A DNA stretch of 64,000 bases from Roseateles toxinivorans. GTDB lineage: Bacteria > Pseudomonadota > Gammaproteobacteria > Burkholderiales > Burkholderiaceae_C. Positions within the stretch are counted from its first letter, which is position 1; every line of letters begins with the position of its first letter. Below the pieces are notes generated by a model. That model saw only the letters and a program-made list of their open reading frames with translations, was not told the DNA's origin and did not search any database. Shown here one piece after another: positions 43,290 through 51,385 of the stretch. Location of the stretch: positions 45,136 to 109,135 of the forward strand of contig NZ_SNXS01000013.1 in assembly GCF_004362525.1 (NCBI RefSeq), in the 5' to 3' direction. The translations under genes were made by a program, and so were the position numbers.

Positions 43290-44071
43290 CAACTTGGCTC
43301 CTCGCTGGAAGTGGGCGCGGCGGGGCATTCGGCCGACGTCGCCCACAGCTGCATGAGCCGATCCAGCTGGGTACTCATGGAGATGTCCAGCTGGAGCCGG
43401 CCGACCTGTAGCAGGCAGCAGCCGGGCTCCAGGCTGCTGTCGGCGCTGATCTCGATGTCATCGGCGGGCTGCGGCAAGCAGGTGGAGGGCGCGCCGTCTG
43501 CAATCAGCTGCCAGTCTTGTGCGTTGAGAAGAATCCTGGCCGGGGCGCCTTGTTGAAACACCTTCAGCCCCTGCGCGATCAAAGCCTTGAGATGATCCCG
43601 CCTGTGCGTCTGGTCGCCCAGCATCTTGCAAAGTGCTTCAAAGGCCAGGGCGACGCTCAGGGGTTCGATCCGGCGCAGCTCGGCGGAGCAGGCCTCCTGC
43701 TGTCGAAGCAGTGCTGCCTTGAGCGCATCGACCCCGGCTGCCAGCTGCCTGGCGCGCTGCCGGTTCTGCTCCGCGAAGTCGGCCACCAGCTCTCGTTTGA
43801 GCGTGTCGAGCTTCCGTTCCATCTCCTGGTTCGCCCGCGCCAGGCCTTCCTCATAGCCGAGGCTGAAGCCGTCGGCGCGCGTCGGCTCGGGCGCGGCGGC
43901 CACGGCAGGGATCGCCTCTGGCGCCGCAGCGGGCAGGGGCCTGATTCCGGCAATACCTGGCTCGCTCGAAGCCAGGGCGGCATCCGGTGGCAGCGGATGC
44001 CCCAGCCGGCGCGGCTGAGGAAGCAGATGCAGGCCCTTCAACACCACGGGTTCACTGTGCCTGAGGCTCAT
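43289..44071 (-). CDS. fliH: FliH-like export ATPase regulator
   Basis: 260 residues from ATG 44071, overlapping the fliG stop. Long central helix rich in charged residues (NQEMERKLDTLKRELVADFAEQ), then a C-terminal FliH/SctL domain (ALAFEALCKMLGDQTHRRDHLKALI). FliH dimers hold FliI at FliN. Call from helix pattern, length and slot between fliG and fliI. Confidence 0.82.
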   Translation of the reverse strand: MSLRHSEPVVLKGLHLLPQPRRLGHPLPPDAALASSEPGIAGIRPLPAAAPEAIPAVAAAPEPTRADGFSLGYEEGLARANQEMERKLDTLKRELVADFAEQNRQRARQLAAGVDALKAALLRQQEACSAELRRIEPLSVALAFEALCKMLGDQTHRRDHLKALIAQGLKVFQQGAPARILLNAQDWQLIADGAPSTCLPQPADDIEISADSSLEPGCCLLQVGRLQLDISMSTQLDRLMQLWATSAECPAAPTSSEEPS

Positions 44072-44679
44072 GGCCGGCCCCCCTTCTTCAGCAGATGTGC
44101 GAGCCATGCTCCGGCACGAGACCGGAACCCTGCAGCCGCAGTGCGGCGGTCCGGGCTTGTGGCCGGATACTCGTCGGCGCTCTGAAGCAGGGCCCTCAGC
44201 AGCGACTGGTCGACCCGACGTGCCGCGCGGGACCCAGCGTACTCAGCCGTCCAGTACGGTCGTTGCTCCTTGATCTCCTGCTGCTTCAACGCGGGCATCC
44301 GATGCAAAAGGTCGGCCTCCCAGGGCCACGGCGCCATGGCCAGCAGGCGGGCGATGACGTCGGCCGGCTCGCTGCGCAGCAGCCCCTCGACGCTGTCGAC
44401 GGGCAGCGCCGACAGCCGACGAATCAGCGCCTGTGCGGGATCGACCGGCGCCGGGCTTGCGCCATCGGCCACGGGGAGCGCTTGGCGCAGCAGTTCCGGC
44501 TGCCTAGGGATGCCCAGTTGCTCAAGTTCGACCAGCAGTCCTCTCAGTGCGGACTGCTGCTGATCGGCCAGGCAATCGAGCAGCCAGGCCCGGTCGTCTG
44601 CGCCGACCGAGTGCAGCAAGAGAGCGCAGCGTCGCATGCCCTCGGTCTCAAACACAGCCGGCCCATGAGCAGGGCTCAT
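44068..44679 (-). CDS. fliG: Truncated FliG-like protein lacking the torque domain
   Basis: 203 residues; canonical FliG has about 330. The start RRCALLLHSVGADDRAWLL fits the FliG N-domain. SVEGLLRSEPADVIARLLAMA fits the middle-domain EHPQ-like helix region, although the EHPQ motif itself is replaced (SEPA). The C-terminal domain with the charged torque helix and the MFVF motif is absent. Four-base overlaps with fliF and fliH at both ends argue against a recent break. If real, the switch complex would be unable to couple to stators by the known route. Confidence 0.68.
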   Translation of the reverse strand: MSPAHGPAVFETEGMRRCALLLHSVGADDRAWLLDCLADQQQSALRGLLVELEQLGIPRQPELLRQALPVADGASPAPVDPAQALIRRLSALPVDSVEGLLRSEPADVIARLLAMAPWPWEADLLHRMPALKQQEIKEQRPYWTAEYAGSRAARRVDQSLLRALLQSADEYPATSPDRRTAAAGFRSRAGAWLAHLLKKGGRP

Positions 44680-46142
44680 GGCGAGACCTCGACATGCCGA
44701 TCGGTCGATGGCCGGGGCTCGTCCATCCAGCGCCGTATCGTCAGCAGGGCCTGCTCGCGTTCGATGGTGGAGAGGGCGGCTGGCGCGTGCCTGCTTCGTG
44801 CCTGCGCGCGCAGCTGGAACACCAGCCCTCCCAGCAAGCCGAGCGTCAGCAGGCTGGCCAGGGCGATCAGAGAGGGCACCATCGGCAGTGGCTCCCGATC
44901 GGAGGCGGGCGGCGTGGTGGGCGCACCGGTGGGCGCTGGATGCTCTGTCTCCAATGGCGTGGCGGTCAGGTCCTCGGATAGCGGTGCCGATGCTCCCAGC
45001 ATGTCCAGCGACTGGACGATGACCGAGTCGCCGCGCTCTGGCGAAGCGCCCACAGCGGCGCCCACCAGCGAGCGCAGCTGTTCGAGCTGGGCCGGCTGGA
45101 GACCCTGCTTGATGACGGCCAGCACCTGAAGCCGCGTGATGCCGCCGGGACGCCGGACGACCTGCTCCACCCGCCGACCCACCTGGTACTCGATGTCGCG
45201 TACCGAGCTGCCGGGTGGGGTGACGGCACCGTCTTTGCCGGCCACGCCGAGGCTTGCATCCTTGAGAGACTCGCGCTCCCGCACCACGATGCCCGCAGGC
45301 GGCTCGCCCTTTGCGTTGGCGCCGACCACATCCTCCGAGGTCACCCGCACCTGATTCATGTCCAGGGTGACATTGACGCTGGAGACATAGCGGCCCTGGC
45401 CGTAGGCCTGGGCCAGCAGGTCCGACACCTTCTGGTTCAGATGGCGCTCGACCTCCTGCTGGAACTCGATCCTCGTGCCGGCCGTACCCGTTTCCTCCTG
45501 AAGCGGGTCCGGGGTGAGGGCCACGCCCTGCTGGTCAAGCACCGTGACGTCCGTCGGCCTGATCCCGGTCACGGCGGCCGACACCAGGCGCTGGATGCCC
45601 AGCACCTGGGCCGGCTTCAGTGCCCGATGACGCTTGAGGCCCACCGTGACGGAGGCCTTGGCCTGCTGCTGATGGCGCTTGAACAGGCCTTCGTCGGCAA
45701 AGGCGATGTGCACGCGGGCGGAGGCGATCTCGGTAAGCGACAGAATGGTCCGGGTGATCTCGCCCTGCAGCGCGCGCTGATAGTTGACCTTCTGGGCGAA
45801 CTCGGTCATGCCGAAGTCGTTGTTGTTGAACAGCTCGAAGCCCACCGCGCCATGCAGGGGCAACTCCTTGGACATCAGCTTGAGGCGGGTCTGGTGCACG
45901 ATGCCTTTGTCGACGATCAGCGAGGCGCCGTCTTCGCCGACTCGGTAGGGCACCTTCATGCGCTCCAGCTCGGCACTCATCGCCGAAGCGTCCTGGGGCG
46001 TCAGTCCGGAGAACAGCGTCTGCTGCTCAGGGCGTAGCAGGGTCAGGGCCGCCCAGGTCAGCGCCGCAGCAATGACGAGCAGGCCGATGCCGAGGCCCAG
46101 GCGAGCGCGCCCGTTCAGTCCGGTCAGCAGTGGTCGCAGCAC
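44676..46142 (-). CDS. fliF: Flagellar MS-ring protein FliF
   Basis: 488 residues from GTG 46142 (usual 540-570). N-terminal membrane helix LGIGLLVIAAALTWAAL, YscJ/FliF domain (LFSGLTPQDASAMSAELE, LPLHGAVGFELFNNNDFGMTEFAQKVNYQRALQGE), second membrane helix LIALASLLTLGLLGGLVF and a short cytoplasmic tail. The FliG-binding tail is shorter than usual, in keeping with the shortened FliG-like partner. Confidence 0.93.
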   Translation of the reverse strand: MLRPLLTGLNGRARLGLGIGLLVIAAALTWAALTLLRPEQQTLFSGLTPQDASAMSAELERMKVPYRVGEDGASLIVDKGIVHQTRLKLMSKELPLHGAVGFELFNNNDFGMTEFAQKVNYQRALQGEITRTILSLTEIASARVHIAFADEGLFKRHQQQAKASVTVGLKRHRALKPAQVLGIQRLVSAAVTGIRPTDVTVLDQQGVALTPDPLQEETGTAGTRIEFQQEVERHLNQKVSDLLAQAYGQGRYVSSVNVTLDMNQVRVTSEDVVGANAKGEPPAGIVVRERESLKDASLGVAGKDGAVTPPGSSVRDIEYQVGRRVEQVVRRPGGITRLQVLAVIKQGLQPAQLEQLRSLVGAAVGASPERGDSVIVQSLDMLGASAPLSEDLTATPLETEHPAPTGAPTTPPASDREPLPMVPSLIALASLLTLGLLGGLVFQLRAQARSRHAPAALSTIEREQALLTIRRWMDEPRPSTDRHVEVSP

Positions 46143-46163
46143 TGGGTGTCCCCCTCTGAGCCT

Positions 46164-46487
46164 CTAGATCTGCATCCGCATCAGATCCTGGTAGGACTCC
46201 ACCAGGCGGTTGCGGACTTGCAGAAACAGTTGGAAGGAGGTGCGGCTTTCCTCCAGCCTGATCATCACCTCGTGCAGATTCCCGATGCCGCCTTGGGCGA
46301 GGTCGCCGAGGCCCTGCTGGGCGCGCATCCAGTCCGCGTTCACCGCCTGCAGACCGGCTGTCACAAGCTCGGTGAAGCCGGTGCCAGCCACGACGCGCAT
46401 CGTGTCGTGGCTGCCTCCTGTTGCATCGATTGGCAGGGGCGGGCGGATGCCGGCCAATGGGGGCAGGAAGTCGATCGACGCGCTCAT
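46164..46487 (-). CDS. fliE: MS-ring/rod adapter FliE
   Basis: 107 residues. Conserved C-terminal half: NLHEVMIRLEESRTSFQLFLQVRNRLVESYQDLMRMQI, the FliE signature. It links the MS ring to the rod and is the first rod protein exported. Start ATG overlaps the flgC stop. Confidence 0.92.
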   Translation of the reverse strand: MSASIDFLPPLAGIRPPLPIDATGGSHDTMRVVAGTGFTELVTAGLQAVNADWMRAQQGLGDLAQGGIGNLHEVMIRLEESRTSFQLFLQVRNRLVESYQDLMRMQI

Positions 46488-46930
46488 GAGCCTGATCCGA
46501 TGTCGAGGGCACGCAAGGCCATCGTGCGTGAGGCGCTCAGGGCCGCCACATTTGCCTCATAGATGCGCACGGCGGTCGCGAGGGTCATCATCTCGGCGGC
46601 GATGTCGACATCCGGCTGGTAGACATGGCCTTGCGTGTCGGCCCATGGATGACCGCGATCCAGCACGCGACGCGCCTCACCGGGGCGGTTCTCGATCTGG
46701 TAGCCGGGTACGGCCAGTCCCTGGTGCACCATATTGAGAAAGGCTCCGCCCGAGCGGCTGCCCGTCCCCAGCGAAGACGCCGCCACGACCAGGCGTCTGG
46801 CCTGGTAGCCCGCCTGCTCGTGGCCCGCCACCGTACCGGCGTTGGCCAGATTGGCGGCCGCGACTTCGTAGCGAGCGCGCTCGATATTCATGCCGGCGGC
46901 GCTGATGGCGAAGGCGTTGTGATAGTCCAC
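46484..46930 (-). CDS. flgC: Proximal rod protein FlgC
   Basis: 148 residues from GTG 46930. Rod motif AFAISAAGMNIERARYEVAAANLANAGT, the YQPDVDIAAEMM motif and a C-terminal axial helix. Length is normal for FlgC. Located 9 bp after flgB. Confidence 0.92.
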   Translation of the reverse strand: MDYHNAFAISAAGMNIERARYEVAAANLANAGTVAGHEQAGYQARRLVVAASSLGTGSRSGGAFLNMVHQGLAVPGYQIENRPGEARRVLDRGHPWADTQGHVYQPDVDIAAEMMTLATAVRIYEANVAALSASRTMALRALDIGSGS

Positions 46931-46939
46931 GTCAGCTCC

Positions 46940-47320
46940 TTAGCGACGGCCTTCGGTGGCGGCGCTGTGCAGGATGCTGAAATGCCGGGACAGGGCGCGC
47001 ATCAAGGCCTGGTAGTGAAGGCTGTTCAGTGCCATCTCGGCGATCTCCTCGTCCAGCCGTACCGTGCGCCCCAGACCATCTGCACCGAGATCGGGGCCGA
47101 CCTGGGCGGCTTCAACCCGCGGGTGGGTGGGCTCGGCGTGACGCGGCTCCCCCGTCCACCCCGGCCACTGTGCCTGCAACTGGTCGCTGAAGCTGAGCCT
47201 CTGTCGCGCATAGCCGGGGGTGCCGGCGTTGGCGATATTGGTGGCAATGACTTGCTGGCGAAGGCTCGCAAGGTCCAGCGCGGATCGCAGCAGGTCAAGA
47301 TTGAGGGCTTCGATGTTCAT
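46940..47320 (-). CDS. flgB: Proximal rod protein FlgB
   Basis: 126 residues. Rod motif LDLASLRQQVIATNIANAGTPGYARQRL near the N-terminus, and the VRLDEEIAEMALNSLHYQAL axial helix at the C-terminus. Sits between flgI and flgC. Confidence 0.92.
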   Translation of the reverse strand: MNIEALNLDLLRSALDLASLRQQVIATNIANAGTPGYARQRLSFSDQLQAQWPGWTGEPRHAEPTHPRVEAAQVGPDLGADGLGRTVRLDEEIAEMALNSLHYQALMRALSRHFSILHSAATEGRR

Positions 47321-47341
47321 GGGCTGAACCTGAGCTGGGGT

Positions 47342-48481
47342 TTACTGGATGATCAACTCGGCGTGCAAGGCGCCTGCCGCCTTGACCGCCCGCAACACGG
47401 AGATGATGTCCCGCGTGCCGATACGCATGCGTGTCAGCGCCTGCACCAGGTCGGCGACCGTGTTGCCGCCGCGGAGGAAGGTGGCGGTCTCCCCTTCGCT
47501 GACGTCAACGCGGTGGTTTCTGACGAGGGCGGTGTGTACCGCCGGGTTCGATCCGCCCAGCACCAGGGGTTGGACTGCATGGGTCTCTGACGCAATCGAC
47601 ACGCGCAACTCGCCGTGTGACACGGCGATGCTGGAGATGCGCACATGGCCCCCCGCCACGACGGTGCCCGTGCGCTCGTTGATGACGACCTTGGCGCGCC
47701 GGTCGGGAGTGACGGAGACGTTTTCCAGCAGGGCGAGAAATGCGACCGGATGCTCGCGGTGTGCTTCGGGAAGCTGGACCTCGACACCCGATGCATCGCG
47801 AGCTTCGGCCAGCTCGCCGCCGAGCTGCCGGTTGACGGCCTCGGCCAGTCGGGCCGCGGTCGTGTAGTCGGGTTCATGCAGGACGAAAGTCACCGAGGTC
47901 AAGGGCGTCGCCCCCTGCGGCAGCGCCGCCTCGATGGTGGCTCCGCCCGGAATAGCGCCGGCGGTCGGGTGGTTCTTCTGCACCACATTGCCGTTGGCGT
48001 CGTAGCGATACCCGCCGACGGAGAGCGCCCCCTGCGCGAGCGCGTAGATCCGGCCGTTGGGGGCCTTCAATGGAGCCAGCAGCAGTGATCCTCCGACGAG
48101 ACTGCGGGCGTCGCCGATTGAGGTGATGGTCACATCAACGGCATCGCCGGGCCGGGCGAAAGGCGGAAGCTGTGCCGCAACCAGCACGGCGGCGACATTG
48201 CGGCTCTGTACCTGATCCGGCGCGACGCTCAGGTTGAACTGCGACAGGACGTTGGACAGCGCCTGCCGCGTCGCGCGGTTGCCGGGCGCATCGCCGGTGC
48301 CAGCCAGGCCGGTCACGATGCCGTAGCCCACCAGGGCGTTCTCTCGCCAACCCTGGATCTTGGCTATGTCCTTGGCGCGCATGGCCTCGCCGGCCACTGG
48401 CGCGCCCGCAGCCAGGGGGCAGAGCAGCACCGAGCAGCAGGCCAGCAGCAGCGCTCGGGCAATAGGCATGACGCGGCTCAT
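47342..48481 (-). CDS. flgI: Flagellar P-ring protein FlgI
   Basis: 379 residues with Sec signal (ALLLACCSVLLCPLAAGAPVAG). FlgI motifs: RAKDIAKIQGWRENALVGYGIVTGLAGTGD, VDVTITSIGDARSLVGGSLLLAPL, VVINERTGTVVAGGHVRIS. It forms the periplasmic bushing around the rod. The stop of flgH lies directly before its start. Confidence 0.95.
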   Translation of the reverse strand: MSRVMPIARALLLACCSVLLCPLAAGAPVAGEAMRAKDIAKIQGWRENALVGYGIVTGLAGTGDAPGNRATRQALSNVLSQFNLSVAPDQVQSRNVAAVLVAAQLPPFARPGDAVDVTITSIGDARSLVGGSLLLAPLKAPNGRIYALAQGALSVGGYRYDANGNVVQKNHPTAGAIPGGATIEAALPQGATPLTSVTFVLHEPDYTTAARLAEAVNRQLGGELAEARDASGVEVQLPEAHREHPVAFLALLENVSVTPDRRAKVVINERTGTVVAGGHVRISSIAVSHGELRVSIASETHAVQPLVLGGSNPAVHTALVRNHRVDVSEGETATFLRGGNTVADLVQALTRMRIGTRDIISVLRAVKAAGALHAELIIQ

Positions 48482-49093
48482 CTACAGGCCCAACCAGTTC
48501 ATGACGCGGTGCCACCAGGCCGCCCGCTGGCTCTCGGTCATGTCGCCGGCACCGACGTAATCGATCCTGGCCTCGGCCAGCCGGCTGGACAGCACGACAT
48601 TGGCCTCGGAAATATCCTGCGCACGCACCTGGCCCTCGATGCGAATGCGCTGCTGCTCCCGGTTGATGACCAGCAACTGCTCGCCGGCCACGCGCATATC
48701 ACCGTTGGCCAGCACGGCCACCACATGGACCGACAGCTGCGTCAGCAGGCGGCCGGTACGGGCGGTGCGGCCCCCGCCGTCGAACTCGCTGCTGGCGGCC
48801 AGGTTCAACTCCTGCTGACGTCTGCCGGCGCTGAGGTCCATTCCTGTCGCACTCTTGCGCTGCGTGCCGGAGTCCGCGCTGGCCGCGGCGGACGCATTCT
48901 CAAGCACCTGTATCGTCAGCAGGTCACCCACCCGATAGGCCTTGCGATCACCAGTCAGGGGGCGGAAGGACGATTCGTCGTACAGGCTCTGCGCCCTGCA
49001 CGAGTCTGGTGGCACCAAGCAGGCCAACGCGCAGGCCAAGGCGCAGGCCCGTGAGAGGCCGCACAGTGCGGGGCCTTGTGCCTGCTGCCTCAT
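48482..49093 (-). CDS. flgH: Flagellar L-ring protein FlgH
   Basis: 203 residues. Signal region CALACALACLVP is a poor but possible lipobox (LACL). FlgH core: SLYDESSFRPLTGDRKAYRVGDLLTIQVLENASA and VRAQDISEANVVLSSRLAEARIDYVG. Outer-membrane ring subunit. ATG overlaps the flgA stop. Confidence 0.93.
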   Translation of the reverse strand: MRQQAQGPALCGLSRACALACALACLVPPDSCRAQSLYDESSFRPLTGDRKAYRVGDLLTIQVLENASAAASADSGTQRKSATGMDLSAGRRQQELNLAASSEFDGGGRTARTGRLLTQLSVHVVAVLANGDMRVAGEQLLVINREQQRIRIEGQVRAQDISEANVVLSSRLAEARIDYVGAGDMTESQRAAWWHRVMNWLGL

Positions 49094-49815
49094 CTTGCCT
49101 CCAGCCTTCCGCGAGCGAGCACGCGCGCCACCACCGATTGGGTCGATCCCAGCGGCCTCACGAGAAGCCAGTCCCCGGTGCTTCCGCTCTGCAGGGCCAG
49201 GGCCTTGTGGCTGGCGGTGACCGACTCCTGTTGTGCCAGCAGCGTCACGACATCGCCGGCAGCGACGTCAACTTCGGGCGCCAGCATGTCCCGACTCAGT
49301 ATCTGACCCGGCTTGATCGATCTGAGTAGACGCTGCCGCTCCGGAATGACCTCGAGCCAGGGTTGGCGGGGCAGACCGGCCACATCAAGCAGCTCGGAGC
49401 GGAAGTCGCCCGGCTCAGCGGCATGGCCGACTGGCAGATGCCTGGCCGCGACCCAGACCGGCCGAGGCGCCCGAATCCTGGCGGCGAGCGGAATGACGGC
49501 GCTCAACCGGCCTTCCACCCGCACTTCCACCGTCGCCTGGACATGGGCAGGAATCAGGCCACGGGTGTCCGGCAGAGCTCGCAGCCGCAGTGTCAACGTA
49601 CCTGTGGGAACGGGCACCGCCGAACGTTGCCGTGCCGACGCGAATTCGATCTGCAGGTCCGGGGTGCCGAGCCAGTCAAGGATCGCGGCGGTGGCTGCAT
49701 CCTGCAGGGTCGATATGGGCAGCTCACGCCCGAGTCGCTCCGGCATGGGGCCAGCGAATAGGGCGCCTGATGCCACGGCGACCGTCCCGGCGAGCACTTT
49801 GGCGAGCATGGGCAT
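49090..49815 (-). CDS. flgA: P-ring assembly chaperone FlgA
   Basis: 241 residues from ATG 49815 (GTG 49818 and ATG 49809 are alternatives; the first two overlap the flgG stop). Signal peptide, then a SAF-like domain region (VAARHLPVGHAAEPGDF, IKPGQILSRDMLAPEVDVAAGDVV), as in FlgA, the periplasmic helper of FlgI polymerisation. Confidence 0.9.
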   Translation of the reverse strand: MPMLAKVLAGTVAVASGALFAGPMPERLGRELPISTLQDAATAAILDWLGTPDLQIEFASARQRSAVPVPTGTLTLRLRALPDTRGLIPAHVQATVEVRVEGRLSAVIPLAARIRAPRPVWVAARHLPVGHAAEPGDFRSELLDVAGLPRQPWLEVIPERQRLLRSIKPGQILSRDMLAPEVDVAAGDVVTLLAQQESVTASHKALALQSGSTGDWLLVRPLGSTQSVVARVLARGRLEAR

Positions 49816-50612
49816 CACTTCCTGAGGTTGTTCGCCATCGCCAGCATTTCGTCCGAGGCCTGCACCACCTTGGCGCTGGCCTCATAGGCGCGCTGGGCCA
49901 GCATCAGCCCGACGTACTCGTCCACCAGCCTGACGTTGCCGCCCTCGACATGGCCTTGCTTGATGGTGCCAAAGCCGGCCTCACCGGGCAGGCCGGAAAT
50001 GGCGTCGCCGCTGGCTTCATTCGATCGGTAGAGGCCATCGGCCATGGGCTCCAGCGCCGATGCATTGCCGAAGCGAACCAGATGAAGCTGCCCCAGCTCG
50101 ACACGATGGCCTTGGGCGGATGAGCGCGCCGAGATGCTGCCGTCCGCGGCTATCGTCATGGACTGGGCCCCCTGCGGAATGAAGATCGCCGGCTTGAGGG
50201 GAAATCCTCCCGGGGTCAGCAGCGCGCCGTCGGCGTCCAGCCTCAGGCTGCCGCCTCTTGAGAACGCGCGCGAGCTGTCAGGCATCGTGACCTCCAGAAA
50301 ACCGTCGCCATCTATCATCAAGTCGTGAGGCCTGTCGGTCCTCTTGGGCTCGCCGGGATCGAACAGGATCTTCACCGAAGCCACGCTGACACCGACCCCG
50401 CCCGACCGATGACCCGTCAGGCCCTGTGGCAGACCGGGCGTTGATCGGTCCACCGAGCCGGCTTCGGCTCCCTGGGTGACCAGGGCCGCAAAGTCCACCC
50501 GCGAGCGCTTGAAGCCCGGCGTGCTCATATTGGCCAGGTTGTTGGAAATCGTCTCGACATGGAGTTGCTGGGCCGCCATGCCCGTGGCCGCTATCTGCAG
50601 TGCGTTCAACAT
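49815..50612 (-). CDS. flgG: Distal rod protein FlgG
   Basis: 265 residues. N-terminal ALQIAATGMAAQQLHVETISNNLANMSTPGFKRSR and C-terminal VRLVDEYVGLMLAQRAYEASAKVVQASDEML match FlgG closely, and the length is canonical. It separates flgF by one base and overlaps flgA. Confidence 0.95.
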   Translation of the reverse strand: MLNALQIAATGMAAQQLHVETISNNLANMSTPGFKRSRVDFAALVTQGAEAGSVDRSTPGLPQGLTGHRSGGVGVSVASVKILFDPGEPKRTDRPHDLMIDGDGFLEVTMPDSSRAFSRGGSLRLDADGALLTPGGFPLKPAIFIPQGAQSMTIAADGSISARSSAQGHRVELGQLHLVRFGNASALEPMADGLYRSNEASGDAISGLPGEAGFGTIKQGHVEGGNVRLVDEYVGLMLAQRAYEASAKVVQASDEMLAMANNLRK

Positions 50613-50613
50613 G

Positions 50614-51360
50614 TCATAGCTCCCCGAGCTTGCGCAGCGCCGTGCCCATCATCTCGTCGTAGCCCTGCGCGACACGATGCAGGGTTTCGAAATGCCGAAC
50701 CGTACGTTGCAGCTGGAGCATTTCATGGGCCGTTTCGACGTTGGACCCTTCAAGAAACCCTTGCTTGATGGCCACCTCACCGACGGCCATCAGGCGCATT
50801 GCACCCTCGGCCACGTAGAGACCTTCGCCTATGCTGGTGAGGCGGGTTGGCTCCTCGGCGACGAGCAGTCGCAGCTGCCCCCGCGCTTGTTCCTCTTGCT
50901 TCAGCGTGCCATCTGGGGTTATCACGACCGGTCCCGGATTCAGGTGCAGCTCACCGGTGTGCCCGATGATCGGCCACCCCGATGCGGTGACCAGTCGTCC
51001 TTGCGCATCGAGCTGGAACTGGCCGCGTCGCGTATAGGCCGGCCCCTGAGGCGTGGCGATTTCAAAGAAGCCCGCACCGCTGATGGCGAGATCAAGCGGC
51101 TGTGCGGTCTGCTTCAGGCTTGCCGGCCGCAGGTCAAGCAGTACCTCGGCGCCGTGAGACCTGGCGTCGTCAGTGACATGTGCTGCCGATGCGGTCAACA
51201 TCGCCGGGAACCGCGGCTCGATACTGCTGAATCTGCGCCCAGCCAGGATCTCCCGCTTGTATCCGGGCGTGAGTTGGTTGGCCAGGTTGTTGGCGATCCG
51301 TTCGAGCGATGCCACGTTGCGCTGCATCGCAATCAGGGTGGAGTTCATCAGGTCCTGCAT
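50614..51360 (-). CDS. flgF: Proximal rod protein FlgF
   Basis: 248 residues. Rod motif NVASLERIANNLANQLTPGYKRE and LQLQRTVRHFETLHRV at the end; DLAISGAGFFEIATPQGPAYTRRGQF in the middle. Typical FlgF. It follows flhA after 25 bp. Confidence 0.93.
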   Translation of the reverse strand: MQDLMNSTLIAMQRNVASLERIANNLANQLTPGYKREILAGRRFSSIEPRFPAMLTASAAHVTDDARSHGAEVLLDLRPASLKQTAQPLDLAISGAGFFEIATPQGPAYTRRGQFQLDAQGRLVTASGWPIIGHTGELHLNPGPVVITPDGTLKQEEQARGQLRLLVAEEPTRLTSIGEGLYVAEGAMRLMAVGEVAIKQGFLEGSNVETAHEMLQLQRTVRHFETLHRVAQGYDEMMGTALRKLGEL

Positions 51361-51385
51361 GGCGCATCGCTCCTCACCGTCGTCC

